Source: Serpens gallinarum (GTDB lineage Bacteria; Pseudomonadota; Gammaproteobacteria; Pseudomonadales; Pseudomonadaceae). From it: a DNA stretch of 64,000 bases. Location: NCBI RefSeq assembly GCF_014836765.1, contig NZ_JACSQG010000010.1:55549-119548 (forward strand), read 5' to 3'. This document shows, one piece after another, positions 28,469 to 38,103 of the stretch; within the stretch, counting starts at the first letter, position 1, and each line of letters starts with the position of its first letter. Below the pieces are notes generated by a model, which saw nothing but the letters and a program-made list of their open reading frames with translations, searched no databases and had not been told where the DNA came from. A program made the translations under genes and the position numbers.

Positions 28469-29164
28469 TCAGGCCAATTCGGCCAACACTGCATCCAATG
28501 CCTGGGCCGGGTCGGCAGCCTGACTGATGGGGCGACCGATCACCAGGTAATCGGAACCGGCGTCCAGTGCCTGGCGGGGGGTGAGGATGCGGCGTTGGTC
28601 GTCCTGGGCGCTGCCGGCCGGGCGAATGCCAGGGGTAACCAGTTGCAGGTGCGGTTGCGCGGTTTTCAAGGCCGGCGCTTCCTGGGCGGAGCAAACCAGA
28701 CCATCCAGCCCGGCTTGTGCGGCCAGGCCGGCCAAGCGCAGTACCTGCTCCTGAGGTTCGATATCCAGGCCGAGGCCACGCAAATCTCCGCGCTCCATGC
28801 TGGTCAGCACGGTCACGCCGATCAAGAGCGGTTTTGGGCCACTAAGAGAATTCAGCGTTTCGCGGCACGCTGCCATCATGCGCAGGCCACCGGAGCAGTG
28901 CACGTTGACCATCCACACACCCATCTCGGCTGCCGCCTTGACCGCCATCGCCGTGGTGTTGGGAATATCGTGAAATTTCATGTCGAGGAAGACATCGAAA
29001 CCCTGGGCCTGCAGCGTCTCGACAATGCCAGGGCCACAACGCGTGAACAACTCCTTACCCACCTTGACTCGGCATTTTGTGGGATCGAGGCGGGCCGCCA
29101 AGGCCAGTGCGGCGTCGCGGGAAGGAAAGTCGAGGGCAACGATGATCGGGGACGGGCAGGCCAT
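28469..29164 (-). CDS. pyrF: Orotidine 5'-phosphate decarboxylase
   Basis: 231-residue TIM-barrel enzyme converting OMP to UMP in pyrimidine synthesis. The sequence has [17 protein letters not shown] at the start, the catalytic [12 protein letters not shown] near residue 60 (D-x-K-x-x-D), and the phosphate-binding VTPGIRPAG near 180. The ATG at 29164 has GAGAG upstream and the family-typical start [13 protein letters not shown]; longer readings add unrelated residues. It is transcribed away from the small membrane protein gene. Confidence 0.96.
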   Translation of the reverse strand: MACPSPIIVALDFPSRDAALALAARLDPTKCRVKVGKELFTRCGPGIVETLQAQGFDVFLDMKFHDIPNTTAMAVKAAAEMGVWMVNVHCSGGLRMMAACRETLNSLSGPKPLLIGVTVLTSMERGDLRGLGLDIEPQEQVLRLAGLAAQAGLDGLVCSAQEAPALKTAQPHLQLVTPGIRPAGSAQDDQRRILTPRQALDAGSDYLVIGRPISQAADPAQALDAVLAELA

Positions 29165-29465
29165 GGCGAAATCTCTCGGTAAAAAACGCCGCGCATTGTA
29201 GCCGAAGGCGCAGCTGGGGCGAGCGGAAAGCTGCCGCATGCAGGACGGATCGCGCCTCATCACATGTCGTAGGGCGGCCTCGCGGGCCACAGCGAGCAGC
29301 CCACCGCTGGAAACACGCCCCATGCTGGGCTGCCCCGTGCACTCCGTGCATCCCGCCGTACACACCCTGCGCGTGGTGTGGGTTCAACAGGCCGGGCAAG
29401 CAAACTGACAAGCACACGACAAGGTCGTATGGTGACAGCTCCACGTTTTATTGAGGTGCATGGCC

Positions 29466-29636
29466 ATGCCTTGGTATGTCTGGTTGATCCTGCTGGTGGT
29501 GTTCGGCTCGGTCATCGGCAGCCTGCTGATGCTGCGTGATGGCGCGAAAAAGATTCCTCTGACCGAGGAACAATTGAAAAAAATCAAGGCGCGCAATGCG
29601 CGGCTGGATGCCGAAGAGAAACGCGAAAAGGAGTGA
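29466..29636 (+). CDS. Small single-pass membrane protein, DUF2897-like
   Basis: 56-residue protein with one N-terminal membrane helix (about residues 3-22, WYVWLILLVVFGSVIGSLLML) followed by a charged, probably helical tail rich in Lys and Glu. It resembles the DUF2897 family common in pseudomonads, function unknown. The ATG at 29466 has GAGG nine bases upstream; an ATG at 29460 lies too close to it. It converges with the next gene with only 5 bp between stops. Confidence 0.75.
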   Translation: MPWYVWLILLVVFGSVIGSLLMLRDGAKKIPLTEEQLKKIKARNARLDAEEKREKE

Positions 29637-29641
29637 GCCGC

Positions 29642-30472
29642 CTAAAGGCTCAGAAGGGCCACGGGAGCGACGCCGGTTTTCGCCTCGCAAGATGCCTGCC
29701 TTGTCGCCGGGGGCCTGACCACAATACCCAGCGGCTGGAAAATCGATTCCAGCACACCTGCTGTGCGCAGGCTTTCCAGCAAATTTTCAAGTTCTTGCGC
29801 ACTGATCGGACCATCAGGCCTCAGCAAGGCGCGATGGTCGTAATACTGGTCGATTTTTTGAGCGATGTGCAGCCTGTCTCGGTACTGCGGATTACGCTGA
29901 AGGAAATCCTCCAGAAAGGACCGCGTTACCACGGCAATCTCGGCGCGCCTGTTCAGCACCATCAACAGATTGCCTTCATGGGAATACGTCAGGGCAACCG
30001 CGAAGCGTTCACGCAGGCGCTCCGGGTCAGTGACAAAGTCGGCGAAGCGATAACTGTAACCGCGATACAGCGCCAGACGCTTGCCCTGCAAGTTATCGAA
30101 GTAGCTTTCCTCACGGGGCGCCAGCGCGATGAACAGCGCCGCATCCTGCAAGCCCAGATCAATCACCTCATGATTGATCGCGCCCCAGCCCCACTGCGGG
30201 TTTTCGAACATGACCATGTCGATACGTCCGCTCTGCAGGTCAGCAAAGCGCCGGGGAATCGCTGTGGGGACGACCACGAAGCGATAGTCGGACTGGAGCC
30301 GGTTAAGCGCACCCAGCAGATCGATCAGCAAACCTTGGCGAGCGGCGGCATCCTGAACATAGGGTGGAAAATAGGTGCCGGCGACCTTAACCAGACGCTC
30401 GGCCTGCACCGGCCCCGCAACAGCATGGCCGGCCAGCATCAACAGGGAAAGGGACAGGAGCAGCCATCGCAT
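29642..30472 (-). CDS. Periplasmic solute-binding-protein family 3-like protein
   Basis: 276-residue predicted periplasmic protein. A signal peptide (about residues 1-20, ending AVAG) is followed by the bilobal fold of family 3 binding proteins: YFPPYVQDAAARQGLLIDLLGAL near 35-57 and SGRIDMVMFENP near 81. No ABC permease or ATPase gene is adjacent. Orphan members of this family in pseudomonads are common and their ligands mostly unknown. The C-terminal 25 residues extend beyond the usual fold. Confidence 0.8.
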   Translation of the reverse strand: MRWLLLSLSLLMLAGHAVAGPVQAERLVKVAGTYFPPYVQDAAARQGLLIDLLGALNRLQSDYRFVVVPTAIPRRFADLQSGRIDMVMFENPQWGWGAINHEVIDLGLQDAALFIALAPREESYFDNLQGKRLALYRGYSYRFADFVTDPERLRERFAVALTYSHEGNLLMVLNRRAEIAVVTRSFLEDFLQRNPQYRDRLHIAQKIDQYYDHRALLRPDGPISAQELENLLESLRTAGVLESIFQPLGIVVRPPATRQASCEAKTGVAPVALLSL

Positions 30473-30565
30473 CCTGGAAATCTCTTGAAAAACATGCCCG
30501 AAGCCTACCTGACCAACGGTCAGAAACCTAGCTAGCCTGCTCCTGCCAATCGAAATACGGGCCCA

Positions 30566-31189
30566 TCAAGGCACCCTAATCACCATTGCCAGCGCTTCTT
30601 CGGCCAGGCTGTCCAGAGTCATTGGCCCGTCGGGGCGGTACCAGGTAGTGGTCCAACTCAACGCACCAGTAAGGAAACGCCGCAGGATGAACGGATCGTT
30701 CTGCACATAACCGGCCTCGCGCGCCTCTTCCAGCACCCCCAGCCATACCTCTTCATACTGATCGCGCAGCGCAAGCACCTGGGCCTTGCCTTCTTCCGAC
30801 AGCGAGCGCCATTCGTACACCAGCACCGCCATGGCCTCGCCGGTGCCACCCATGATCGACTGCAGCTCACCGCGGATCAGCGCCAGCACCCGTTCGCGCA
30901 AATCACTGGCTTCATCCAGAGCGGCGCGCAGCAGGGCCGTGTTGAAGATGACGGTTTCCTCCATCACTGAGCGCAGAATCTCTTCCTTGCTCTTGAAGTG
31001 ATGGAAGATGCTGCCGGACTGAATGCCCACCGCGTTGGCCAGGTCGCGCACCGTAGTGCGTTCATAGCCCTTGCGGCGAAACAGCCGTGCGGCCTCCTGC
31101 AGCAGTTTGCCGCGGGGGCTTTCGGGGTCGGTAACTTGGCCGCTGGCAACAAGCTCCTGCATGACGGCCTGGGCCTTTTGATCATCCAC
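30566..31189 (-). CDS. atuR: TetR-family repressor of acyclic terpene utilisation
   Basis: 207-residue TetR regulator. The DNA-binding helix-turn-helix spans about residues 30-75 (AARLFRRKGYERTTVRDLANAVGIQSGSIFHHF is the HTH core region). The C-terminal ligand domain is all-helical. The GTG start at 31189 has GAGAGG eight bases upstream; starts at 31207 or 31210 would lack such spacing. In P. aeruginosa AtuR represses the divergent atuA operon and binds two 13-bp inverted sites; a pair of such 13-mers is present at 31312 and 31353. The inducer is likely a terpenoid CoA thioester or acid. Confidence 0.9.
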   Translation of the reverse strand: MDDQKAQAVMQELVASGQVTDPESPRGKLLQEAARLFRRKGYERTTVRDLANAVGIQSGSIFHHFKSKEEILRSVMEETVIFNTALLRAALDEASDLRERVLALIRGELQSIMGGTGEAMAVLVYEWRSLSEEGKAQVLALRDQYEEVWLGVLEEAREAGYVQNDPFILRRFLTGALSWTTTWYRPDGPMTLDSLAEEALAMVIRVP

Positions 31190-31311
31190 GTGTACTACCT
31201 CTCTCACCAAGCATTAATGGGTTCACCTTGGCGGCGACAGGCCGCCACACACAGACCCAAGGCCTAATGCCATTTATTTAGGGGCGAATTCTGGGTGTTG
31301 GCCGCCAGCCG

Positions 31312-31365
31312 AGCAAGCGCTTGGCTAAAAGTATCAGCCAGGGGCTTTTCAACCAAGCGCTTGCT
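31312..31365. promoter_or_regulatory. Pair of inverted 13-bp sites, probable AtuR operator
   Basis: The 13-mer CCAAGCGCTTGCT occurs on the plus strand at 31353-31365 and on the minus strand at 31312-31324. Each contains the palindrome CAAGCGCTTG. They lie 46-99 bp before the atuA start, between the divergent atuR and atuA genes. AtuR of P. aeruginosa is known to bind two 13-bp inverted repeats in the atuA promoter region. A clear -10/-35 pair was not identified. Confidence 0.8.
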
Positions 31366-31410
31366 TGGTAGTGTTCGCTTCACCTTATCCAGCGTGAGCG
31401 GACTATCACA

Positions 31411-33198
31411 ATGACTAAAACCGTACGCATCGGCTGCGCCTCCGCTTTTTGGGGCGACACCTCCACAGCCGCAGCCCAGTTGGTGCGAGGCGCAACTCTT
31501 GATTACCTGGTTTTCGACTACCTGGCCGAGATCACCATGTCGATCATGGCTGGCGCCAAGATGAAGAAGCCCGACGAAGGCTACGCCAAGGACTTCGTTG
31601 AAGTATTGGCGCCCTTGCTGGGTGAAATCGCCGCCAAGAAAATCCGCATCGTCAGCAACGCCGGAGGCGTTAACCCCAGCGCTTGCGCCGCGGCCATGGC
31701 GGCGGCCTGCGAAAAGGCCGGCGTCAACCTGAAGATTGCCGTGCTGCACGGTGACAATCTGCAGCCCAAGCTCGGCGAATTGAGCAAGGCCGGCATCACC
31801 GAAATGTTCAACGGTTCGCCCCTGCCGCCATTCTGCGTGTCGGTCAACGCCTACCTGGGCGCACCTGGCATTGCCGCTGCACTGGATCAAGGTGCCGACA
31901 TCGTGATCACCGGCCGCGTGGTGGACAGCGCAGTGGTGACCGGTGCTCTAGTCCACGAGTTCGGCTGGAACTGGAACGAGTATGACAAGCTGGCCCAATC
32001 CGCCCTGGCCGGTCATTTGGTGGAATGCGGTGCGCAAAGCACCGGCGGCAACTTCACTGACTGGCGCGACGTGCCGGACTATGAGCACATCGGTTTCCCC
32101 ATCCTGGAAGTCGAGGCCGATGGCAGCTTTGTGCTGACCAAGGCCGAGAATACCGGTGGCCTGGTTACACCCTTCACCGCTGGCGAGCAGATGCTCTATG
32201 AAATCGGCGACCCGCGTGCTTACCTGCTGCCGGATGTGATCTGCGACTTTACCCAGGTCAGCCTGGTGCAGGACGGCGAGCACCGCGTGCGCGTCAGCGG
32301 CGCCAAGGGCCTGCCGCCGACCGAGCAGTACAAGGTCAGCGCCACCCACCCGGACGGCTTCCGTTGCACCGCCAGCTGCCTGATTGCCGGCATCGACGCC
32401 GTGGCCAAGGCAGAGCGCGTCAGCCAGGCCATCGTCAAGAAGACCGAGGAAATGTTCATCGAACGCGGCTGGGGTCCCTACCGCGAAGTGAACATTGAAC
32501 TGCTCGGCACCGAAGCCACCTACGGTCCTCGCGGTCAACGTCAAGACACCCGTGAAGTGGTGATCAAACTGGCCGTGCGTCACCCCAAGAAAGAGGCCCT
32601 GGTGCTGTTCTCCCGCGAGATCGCCCAAGCCTCCACCGGCATGGCGCCAGGCCTGACCGGCATCGTCGGCGGTCGCCCCACCGTGTATCCGGTGATTCGC
32701 CTGTTTTCGTTTCTGGTCGACAAGAGCGCGTGCACCCTAGAAGTCGAACTCAACGGCGAACGCTCCCCCGTGGCCCTTCCGCAATTGCAAACCTTTGACC
32801 CGGCTCAGTTGGCCGACGATATCGCCCCGCCGCTGGCCCAAGGCGAGGCCACCGTCAGCGTGCCGCTGGTCAAACTGGCCGTGGCCCGCTCCGGCGACAA
32901 GGGCAACCACAGCAATATTGGCGTCATGGCCCGCAAGGCCGAGTACCTGCCGTGGATTGCCGAGGCGCTGAGCAACGAGGCGGTGGTTGATTGGATGCAG
33001 CATCTGCTCGACCCGATCACCGGCCGCGTCAGCCGCTGGTACCTGCCGGGTACCCACAGCCTGAACTTCCTGCTGGAAAACGCCTTGGGTGGTGGGGGTG
33101 TCGCCAGCCTGCGTATTGACCCGCAGGGCAAGGCCTTCGCTCAGCAATTACTGGAATTCCCGGTGCCGGTGCCCAGCGCATTGGCGCAGACGTTGTAG
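31411..33198 (+). CDS. atuA: Acyclic terpene utilisation protein AtuA (DUF1446)
   Basis: 595-residue protein with the AtuA/DUF1446 N-terminal domain (about residues 1-450, beginning [20 protein letters not shown]) and a C-terminal AtuA-like ferredoxin-fold domain with [19 protein letters not shown] (about 488-506). It is required for growth on citronellol and geraniol, but its reaction is not defined. First gene of the atu operon. Its stop codon TAG forms part of the GTAG head of a REP element immediately downstream, so the present C-terminus may have been set by REP insertion; this is inference. Confidence 0.93.
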   Translation: MTKTVRIGCASAFWGDTSTAAAQLVRGATLDYLVFDYLAEITMSIMAGAKMKKPDEGYAKDFVEVLAPLLGEIAAKKIRIVSNAGGVNPSACAAAMAAACEKAGVNLKIAVLHGDNLQPKLGELSKAGITEMFNGSPLPPFCVSVNAYLGAPGIAAALDQGADIVITGRVVDSAVVTGALVHEFGWNWNEYDKLAQSALAGHLVECGAQSTGGNFTDWRDVPDYEHIGFPILEVEADGSFVLTKAENTGGLVTPFTAGEQMLYEIGDPRAYLLPDVICDFTQVSLVQDGEHRVRVSGAKGLPPTEQYKVSATHPDGFRCTASCLIAGIDAVAKAERVSQAIVKKTEEMFIERGWGPYREVNIELLGTEATYGPRGQRQDTREVVIKLAVRHPKKEALVLFSREIAQASTGMAPGLTGIVGGRPTVYPVIRLFSFLVDKSACTLEVELNGERSPVALPQLQTFDPAQLADDIAPPLAQGEATVSVPLVKLAVARSGDKGNHSNIGVMARKAEYLPWIAEALSNEAVVDWMQHLLDPITGRVSRWYLPGTHSLNFLLENALGGGGVASLRIDPQGKAFAQQLLEFPVPVPSALAQTL

Positions 33199-33281
33199 GG
33201 TGGATCGGGGCACGTAGCTGACGCTTCATCCATTTACCGCTGTTGCTTTTGGTGGAAAACGCTTCGCGGTTTCCACCCTAC
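33195..33281. repeat. REP pair, GTAGGGTGG family, atuA-atuB junction
   Basis: Inverted REPs with outward GTAG heads: GTAGGGTGGAT at the left end, TTTCCACCCTAC at the right end. The first base group overlaps the atuA stop codon. It fills most of the 108-bp gap between atuA and atuB. Confidence 0.85.
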
Positions 33282-33306
33282 GAATACGACGAGGACGATA
33301 AAAACA

Positions 33307-34176
33307 ATGAGCTATGACTCGGTCTTTAAACCCGGCCTGTTTGCCGACCAGACCATCATGGTCACCGGCGGCGGCAGCGGCATCGGTCGCTGCACCGCCC
33401 ACGAGCTGGCGGCCCTGGGTGCCCATGTGGTGCTGGTAGGACGCAAGCTGGAGAAGCTGGAGAAAACCGCCGCCGAGATCGTCGAGGACGGCGGCAGCGT
33501 CAGCTTCCAGGTCTGCGACATCCGTGATGAAGACGCCGTCAAGACTATGGTCAAGGCCGTGATCGCCGAGCGCGGGCGCATTCACCACCTGGTGAATAAT
33601 GCCGGCGGCCAGTTCCCGGCGCCGCTGATCGGCATCAACCAGAAAGGCTTCGAGACCGTGGTGCGCACCAACCTGGTCGGTGGCTTCCTGATCGCCAAGG
33701 AAGTGTTCCTGCAGAGCCTGTCCAAGCACGGCGGCAGCATCGTCAACATGCTCGCTGACATGTGGGGCGGCATGCCGGGCATGGGGCACTCCGGCGCGGC
33801 CCGTGCCGGCATGGAAAACTTCACCAAGACCGCTGCCTACGAATGGGGCCACGCTGGCGTGCGCGTCAACGCCGTGGCACCGGGCTGGGTGGCGTCCAGC
33901 GGCATGGACACCTACCCGGACGCCATGAAGAACATGATCCGCTCCCTCAAGGACCATGTGCCGCTGCAGCGCATTGCCACCGAAGCGGAAATCGCCTCGG
34001 CCATTGTATTCCTGCTCTCCCCCGGCGCCAGCTTCATCAGCGGCAACACCATCCGCATCGACGGCGCCGCCAGCCAAGGCACCCGTGCCTGGACCCTGGG
34101 CAAGGCCAAGAACAGCGAGTCTTACAACGGTTTTCACCGTGCCTACCAACCCGATGTACTGAAGGACGGAGAATAA
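33307..34176 (+). CDS. atuB: Short-chain dehydrogenase AtuB
   Basis: 289-residue classical SDR. The cofactor motif is TGGGSGIG (about 20-27), NNAG is near 97 and the C-terminal region has MDTYPDAMKNM. The usual catalytic Tyr-x3-Lys is not obvious: the corresponding segment reads GHSGAARAGMENFTK, with H/S in the place of Tyr, a divergence seen in 2,4-dienoyl-CoA reductase-like SDRs. In the atu pathway it is proposed to act on alcohols, aldehydes or CoA intermediates of citronellol; the exact step is not proven. Ends 4 bp before atuC. Confidence 0.9.
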   Translation: MSYDSVFKPGLFADQTIMVTGGGSGIGRCTAHELAALGAHVVLVGRKLEKLEKTAAEIVEDGGSVSFQVCDIRDEDAVKTMVKAVIAERGRIHHLVNNAGGQFPAPLIGINQKGFETVVRTNLVGGFLIAKEVFLQSLSKHGGSIVNMLADMWGGMPGMGHSGAARAGMENFTKTAAYEWGHAGVRVNAVAPGWVASSGMDTYPDAMKNMIRSLKDHVPLQRIATEAEIASAIVFLLSPGASFISGNTIRIDGAASQGTRAWTLGKAKNSESYNGFHRAYQPDVLKDGE

Positions 34177-34180
34177 CAAC

Positions 34181-35797
34181 ATGCCCGTGATCCAGTCAGA
34201 GATCGACGTCCACGACGCAGCCTTTGCTGCCAACCGTGACGCCATGCTCGCGGCCGTGGCCAGCTTCCGTGACGTTGAGCAGAAAGTGCTCGACAAGGCC
34301 AATGAGGCCAAACCGAAATTCGAAAAACGCGGCCAGTTGCTGCCCCGCGAACGCATCAACCTGCTGCTCGACCCGGGCGCGCCCTTCCTTGAACTGTCGT
34401 CGCTAGCCGGCTACAAGCTGCACGACGACAAAGACGGCACCCAGGCCGGTGGCGGTATCATCGCCGGCATCGGCTACATCGAGGGCGTACGCTGTATGGT
34501 GCTGGCCAACAACAGCGCCATCAAGGGCGGCACCATCTCTCCCACCGGCCTGAAGAAATCCCTGCGCATGCAGCAGGTGGCGGTGGAGAACAAGCTGCCG
34601 ATCGTGACCCTGGCCGAATCCGGCGGTGCCAACCTGAACTACGCCGCCGACATCTTCGTCGAGGGTGCACGCGGCTTCGCCAATCAGGCGCGCATTTCCG
34701 CCATGGGCATTCCCCAGGTGACGGTGGTGCACGGCTCCTCCACTGCCGGCGGCGCCTACCAGCCGGGTCTGTCCGACTACGTGGTGGTGGTGCGCGGCAA
34801 GGCCAAGATGTTCCTCGCCGGCCCGCCACTGCTCAAGGCCGCCACCGGTGAAATCGCCACCGACGAAGAACTGGGCGGCGCGGAAATGCACGCGCAGGTC
34901 GCCGGTACCGCCGAATACCTGGCCGAAAACGACGCCGACGGCGTGCGCCTGGCGCGCAACATCATGCAGATGCTGCCGTGGAACCAGCAGTTGCCGGTAC
35001 GTGCCAAAAAGGCCTACCGCGAGCCGCTGTACCCGGCCGACGAGCTACTCGGCATCGTGCCCAACGACGCCAAGAAGCCCTACGACGTGCGCGAGATCAT
35101 CGCCCGCATTGCCGACGGCTCCGAATTCCTCGATTTCAAGAACGAGTTCGACAGCCAGACCGTCTGCGGTCATCTGAGCATCGAAGGCCAACCCTGCGGC
35201 TTCATCGGCAACAACGGCCCGATCACCCCGCGCGGCGCCGCCAAGGCTGCACAGTTCATCCAGCTGTGCGACCAGAGCAACACCCCGATCCTGTTCTTCC
35301 ACAACACCACCGGCTTCATGGTCGGCACCGAGTCGGAACAGAACGGCGTGATCAAGCACGGCTCGAAGATGCTGCAGGCCGTGGCCAACGCCCGCGTGCC
35401 CAAGCTGACCATCGTGGTCGGCGGCTCCTACGGCGCCGGCAACTACGCCATGTGCGGCCGTGGTCTGGACCCGCGCTTCATCTTCGCCTGGCCCAACAGC
35501 AAGACCGCCGTGATGGGCGGCGCCCAGGCCGGCAAGGTGCTGCGCATCGTCACTGAGGACAAGCACACCAAGCAGGGCATGACCGCAGACCCGAAGATGC
35601 TCGACATGCTGGAAACCGTCACCGCGCAAAAACTGGACAGCCAGTCCACCGCGCTGTACGGCACCGCCAGCCTGTGGGACGACGGCCTGATCGACCCGCG
35701 CGATACCCGCAAGCTGCTGGGCTTCCTGCTGGACATCTGCGCCGAGGCCGAGGTTCGCCCGCTCAAATCCAACACCTTCGGTGTGGCGCGCCTGTAA
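34181..35797 (+). CDS. atuC: Geranyl-CoA carboxylase, carboxyltransferase (beta) subunit
   Basis: 538-residue acyl-CoA carboxyltransferase. With the biotinylated AtuF it carboxylates cis-geranyl-CoA at the gamma methyl to isohexenylglutaconyl-CoA. Two crotonase-like halves are visible. The N-half has LPIVTLAESGGANL (about 138-151) and HGSSTAGGAYQPGLSDY (about 185-201); the C-half has GFMVGTESE (about 384-392) and GSYGAGNYAMCGRGLDPRF (about 415-433). The glycine-rich segment before NYAMCGR is the acyl-CoA pocket typical for methylcrotonyl/geranyl-CoA carboxylases. It starts 4 bp after atuB, preceded by GGAG. Confidence 0.94.
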   Translation: MPVIQSEIDVHDAAFAANRDAMLAAVASFRDVEQKVLDKANEAKPKFEKRGQLLPRERINLLLDPGAPFLELSSLAGYKLHDDKDGTQAGGGIIAGIGYIEGVRCMVLANNSAIKGGTISPTGLKKSLRMQQVAVENKLPIVTLAESGGANLNYAADIFVEGARGFANQARISAMGIPQVTVVHGSSTAGGAYQPGLSDYVVVVRGKAKMFLAGPPLLKAATGEIATDEELGGAEMHAQVAGTAEYLAENDADGVRLARNIMQMLPWNQQLPVRAKKAYREPLYPADELLGIVPNDAKKPYDVREIIARIADGSEFLDFKNEFDSQTVCGHLSIEGQPCGFIGNNGPITPRGAAKAAQFIQLCDQSNTPILFFHNTTGFMVGTESEQNGVIKHGSKMLQAVANARVPKLTIVVGGSYGAGNYAMCGRGLDPRFIFAWPNSKTAVMGGAQAGKVLRIVTEDKHTKQGMTADPKMLDMLETVTAQKLDSQSTALYGTASLWDDGLIDPRDTRKLLGFLLDICAEAEVRPLKSNTFGVARL

Positions 35798-35840
35798 GCG
35801 CGCCCTTCCCTCCCAGAACTCCGCAAGAAGGACAACAACA

Positions 35841-37001
35841 ATGAACTTCACCCAAGAACACGAAGAACTGCGCCGCACAGTCAAGAATTTCGTCGACAAG
35901 GAAATCAACCCGCACGTCGAGGAGTGGGAAAAAGACGGGCGCTTCCCGATGCGCGAGCTGTTCAAGAAGGCCGGTGATCTGGGCCTGCTGGGCATCTCCA
36001 AGCCGGAGAAATTCGGCGGCATGGGCCTCGATTACAGCTACTCCGTGGTCGCCGCTGAAGAGTTCGGCACCGCCCATTGCGGCGGCGTACCGCTGGCCAT
36101 CGGCGTGCAGACCGACATGTGCACCCCGGCACTGGCGCGCTTCGGCTCCGATGCCCTGCGCGAAGAATTCCTGACCCCAGCCATTGCCGGCGATGCCATC
36201 GGCTGTATCGGTGTCTCCGAAGTGGGTGCCGGCTCCGACGTGGCCGGCCTGAAAACCACCGCGCGCAAGGATGGTGACGACTACGTCATCAATGGCGCCA
36301 AGATGTGGATCACCAACAGCCCGCAAGCCGACTTCATCTGCCTGCTGGCCAACACCAGCGACGACAAGCCCCACGTCAACAAGTCGCTGATCGTGGTGCC
36401 GATGGACACCCCCGGCATCACCCTGAGCCCGCACATCGAGAAGCTCGGCATGCGTTCCTCGGAAACTGCCCAGGTGTTCTTCGATGACGTGCGCGTGCCG
36501 CAGCGCTACCGCATTGGCCACGAAGGCGCCGGCTTCATGATGCAGATGCTGCAGTTCCAGGAAGAGCGCCTGTTCGGCGCGGCCAACATCATCAAGGGTC
36601 TCGAGCTGTGCGTTGACCAGACCATCGAATACACCCGCCAGCGCCACACCTTCGGCCAGCCGGTCATCAACAACCAGGCGGTGCACTTCCGCCTGGCTGA
36701 GCTGCAAACCGAAATCGAAGCCCTGCGCGCCCTCGTCTACCAGGCCACCGAGCAGTACATCAAGGGGCGCGACGTGACCAAGCTGGCGTCCATGGCCAAG
36801 CTCAAAGCTGGCCGCCTGGGCCGTGAAGTCACCGACAGCTGCCTGCAGTTCTGGGGCGGCATGGGCTTCACCTGGGACAACCCCGTTTCGCGCGCTTACC
36901 GCGACGTGCGCCTGGTGTCCATCGGCGGCGGTGCCGACGAAATCATGCTCGGCATCATCTGCAAAATGATGGGCACCCTGCCTGGCAAGAAGAAAGGTTA
37001 A
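35841..37001 (+). CDS. atuD: Citronellyl-CoA dehydrogenase
   Basis: 386-residue FAD-dependent acyl-CoA dehydrogenase. It oxidises citronellyl-CoA to cis-geranyl-CoA, the substrate of the AtuCF carboxylase. Typical features: N-terminal helical domain (MNFTQEHEELRRTVKNFVDKE), central beta domain with GCIGVSEVGAGSDVAGL (about 118-134) and the flavin-binding MWITNSPQADF (about 155), and a C-terminal helical domain with a TRQRHTFGQPV segment near 265. The ATG at 35841 follows AAGAAGGAC; the 43-bp gap after atuC has no repeat. Confidence 0.93.
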   Translation: MNFTQEHEELRRTVKNFVDKEINPHVEEWEKDGRFPMRELFKKAGDLGLLGISKPEKFGGMGLDYSYSVVAAEEFGTAHCGGVPLAIGVQTDMCTPALARFGSDALREEFLTPAIAGDAIGCIGVSEVGAGSDVAGLKTTARKDGDDYVINGAKMWITNSPQADFICLLANTSDDKPHVNKSLIVVPMDTPGITLSPHIEKLGMRSSETAQVFFDDVRVPQRYRIGHEGAGFMMQMLQFQEERLFGAANIIKGLELCVDQTIEYTRQRHTFGQPVINNQAVHFRLAELQTEIEALRALVYQATEQYIKGRDVTKLASMAKLKAGRLGREVTDSCLQFWGGMGFTWDNPVSRAYRDVRLVSIGGGADEIMLGIICKMMGTLPGKKKG

Positions 37002-37014
37002 GAGCGGAAGCACC

Positions 37015-37086
37015 GTAGGGTGGATGTCGTTTTTTACATCCACCACGGCCCCGCTTGGTGGATCGATGAAGCGTGATCCACCCTAC
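37015..37086. repeat. REP pair, GTAGGGTGG family, atuD-atuE junction
   Basis: Left REP with GTAG head and GGTGGATGT..ACATCCACC stem, followed by an inverted partner with GGTGGATC..GATCCACCCTAC. Both GTAG heads face outward. It fills 72 of the 123 bp between atuD and atuE. Confidence 0.88.
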
Positions 37087-37124
37087 GATTGCCCTCCCCT
37101 TGCGAATACATCAAGGAGCCTGTG

Positions 37125-37919
37125 ATGGCCGATCTACCCAACTGCGAAACGCTGCTACTGAATCTGGAGGCTGGCGTACTGAACGTCACCCTCAATCGCC
37201 CGGACAGCCGCAACGCCATGAGCCTGGCCATGGTGCATGAACTGCGTGCGGTGCTGGAAGGCGTACGCCATGACGCCAACGTGCGTGCGCTGGTGCTGCG
37301 CGGCGCCGCCGGCCATTTCTGCGCCGGCGGCGACATCAAGGACATGGCCGGCGCCCGCGCCAAGGGCGGCGACGCCTACCGCGAACTGAACCGTGCCTTC
37401 GGCGCCATGCTGGAGGAATTCCAGGCCGCACCCCAGGTGGTCATTGCCGTGCTGGAAGGCGCGGTGCTGGGCGGCGGCTTTGGCCTGGCCTGCATTTCCG
37501 ACATCGCTATCGCCGCCGAAAGCTGCAAATTCGGCCTGCCGGAAACCACCCTGGGCATTCTGCCGGCGCAGATCGCGCCCTTCGTGGTCAAGCGCGTCGG
37601 CCTCACCCAGGCCCGTCGTCTGGCCTTGACCGCTGCGCGCTTCGATGGCCTAGAAGCCTTGCACCTGGGGCTGGTGCATTACTGCGAGTCCAGCGAAAAC
37701 CTGGATGTACGGCTGGCCGAAGTGCTCGATCAGGTACGCAAATGCGCCCCCGGCGCCAACGCCCAGACCAAGGCACTGCTGCTGGCAACCGAGACCCAGG
37801 AGCTGGGTGCGCTGCTGGACAGCGCCGCCGAGCAGTTCGCCGCCGCAGTGACCGGTGCCGAAGGCATCGAAGGCACCATGGCGTTCGTGCAGAAACGCGC
37901 ACCGAAGTGGGCGCTGTAA
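37125..37919 (+). CDS. atuE: Isohexenylglutaconyl-CoA hydratase
   Basis: 264-residue crotonase-family hydratase adding water to isohexenylglutaconyl-CoA, giving 3-hydroxy-3-isohexenylglutaryl-CoA. The sequence shows RNAMSLAMVHEL (about 27-38), the oxyanion-hole segment FCAGGDIKDMAGA near 66 and the second oxyanion region GAVLGGGFGLACISDIAIA near 117-135. The start at 37125 has AAGGAG upstream. The size matches AtuE of P. aeruginosa. Confidence 0.92.
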   Translation: MADLPNCETLLLNLEAGVLNVTLNRPDSRNAMSLAMVHELRAVLEGVRHDANVRALVLRGAAGHFCAGGDIKDMAGARAKGGDAYRELNRAFGAMLEEFQAAPQVVIAVLEGAVLGGGFGLACISDIAIAAESCKFGLPETTLGILPAQIAPFVVKRVGLTQARRLALTAARFDGLEALHLGLVHYCESSENLDVRLAEVLDQVRKCAPGANAQTKALLLATETQELGALLDSAAEQFAAAVTGAEGIEGTMAFVQKRAPKWAL

Positions 37920-37977
37920 CGGATCGAACACATTGGCAATACCGACCTTGCCTATCTGGCGCTCGGGCTATGCATTT

Positions 37978-38051
37978 GTAGGGTGGATGTCGCTTTCCAC
38001 ATCCACCAGAACACCGCTCGGCGCGGTCAATGAAGCGCGATCCGCCGAGCG
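37978..38051. repeat. REP pair, GTAGGGTGG family, atuE-atuF junction
   Basis: The left half is well conserved: GTAG head, GGTGGATGT..ACATCCACC stem. The right half has decayed to GATCCGCCGAGCGGG and lacks its GTAG head. It lies inside a 184-bp gap. Confidence 0.8.
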
Positions 38052-38103
38052 GGCCCAGCGTTACGGCAACCTCAACAGTTAACGGCAGGAGTAGAAAAAC
38101 AAC

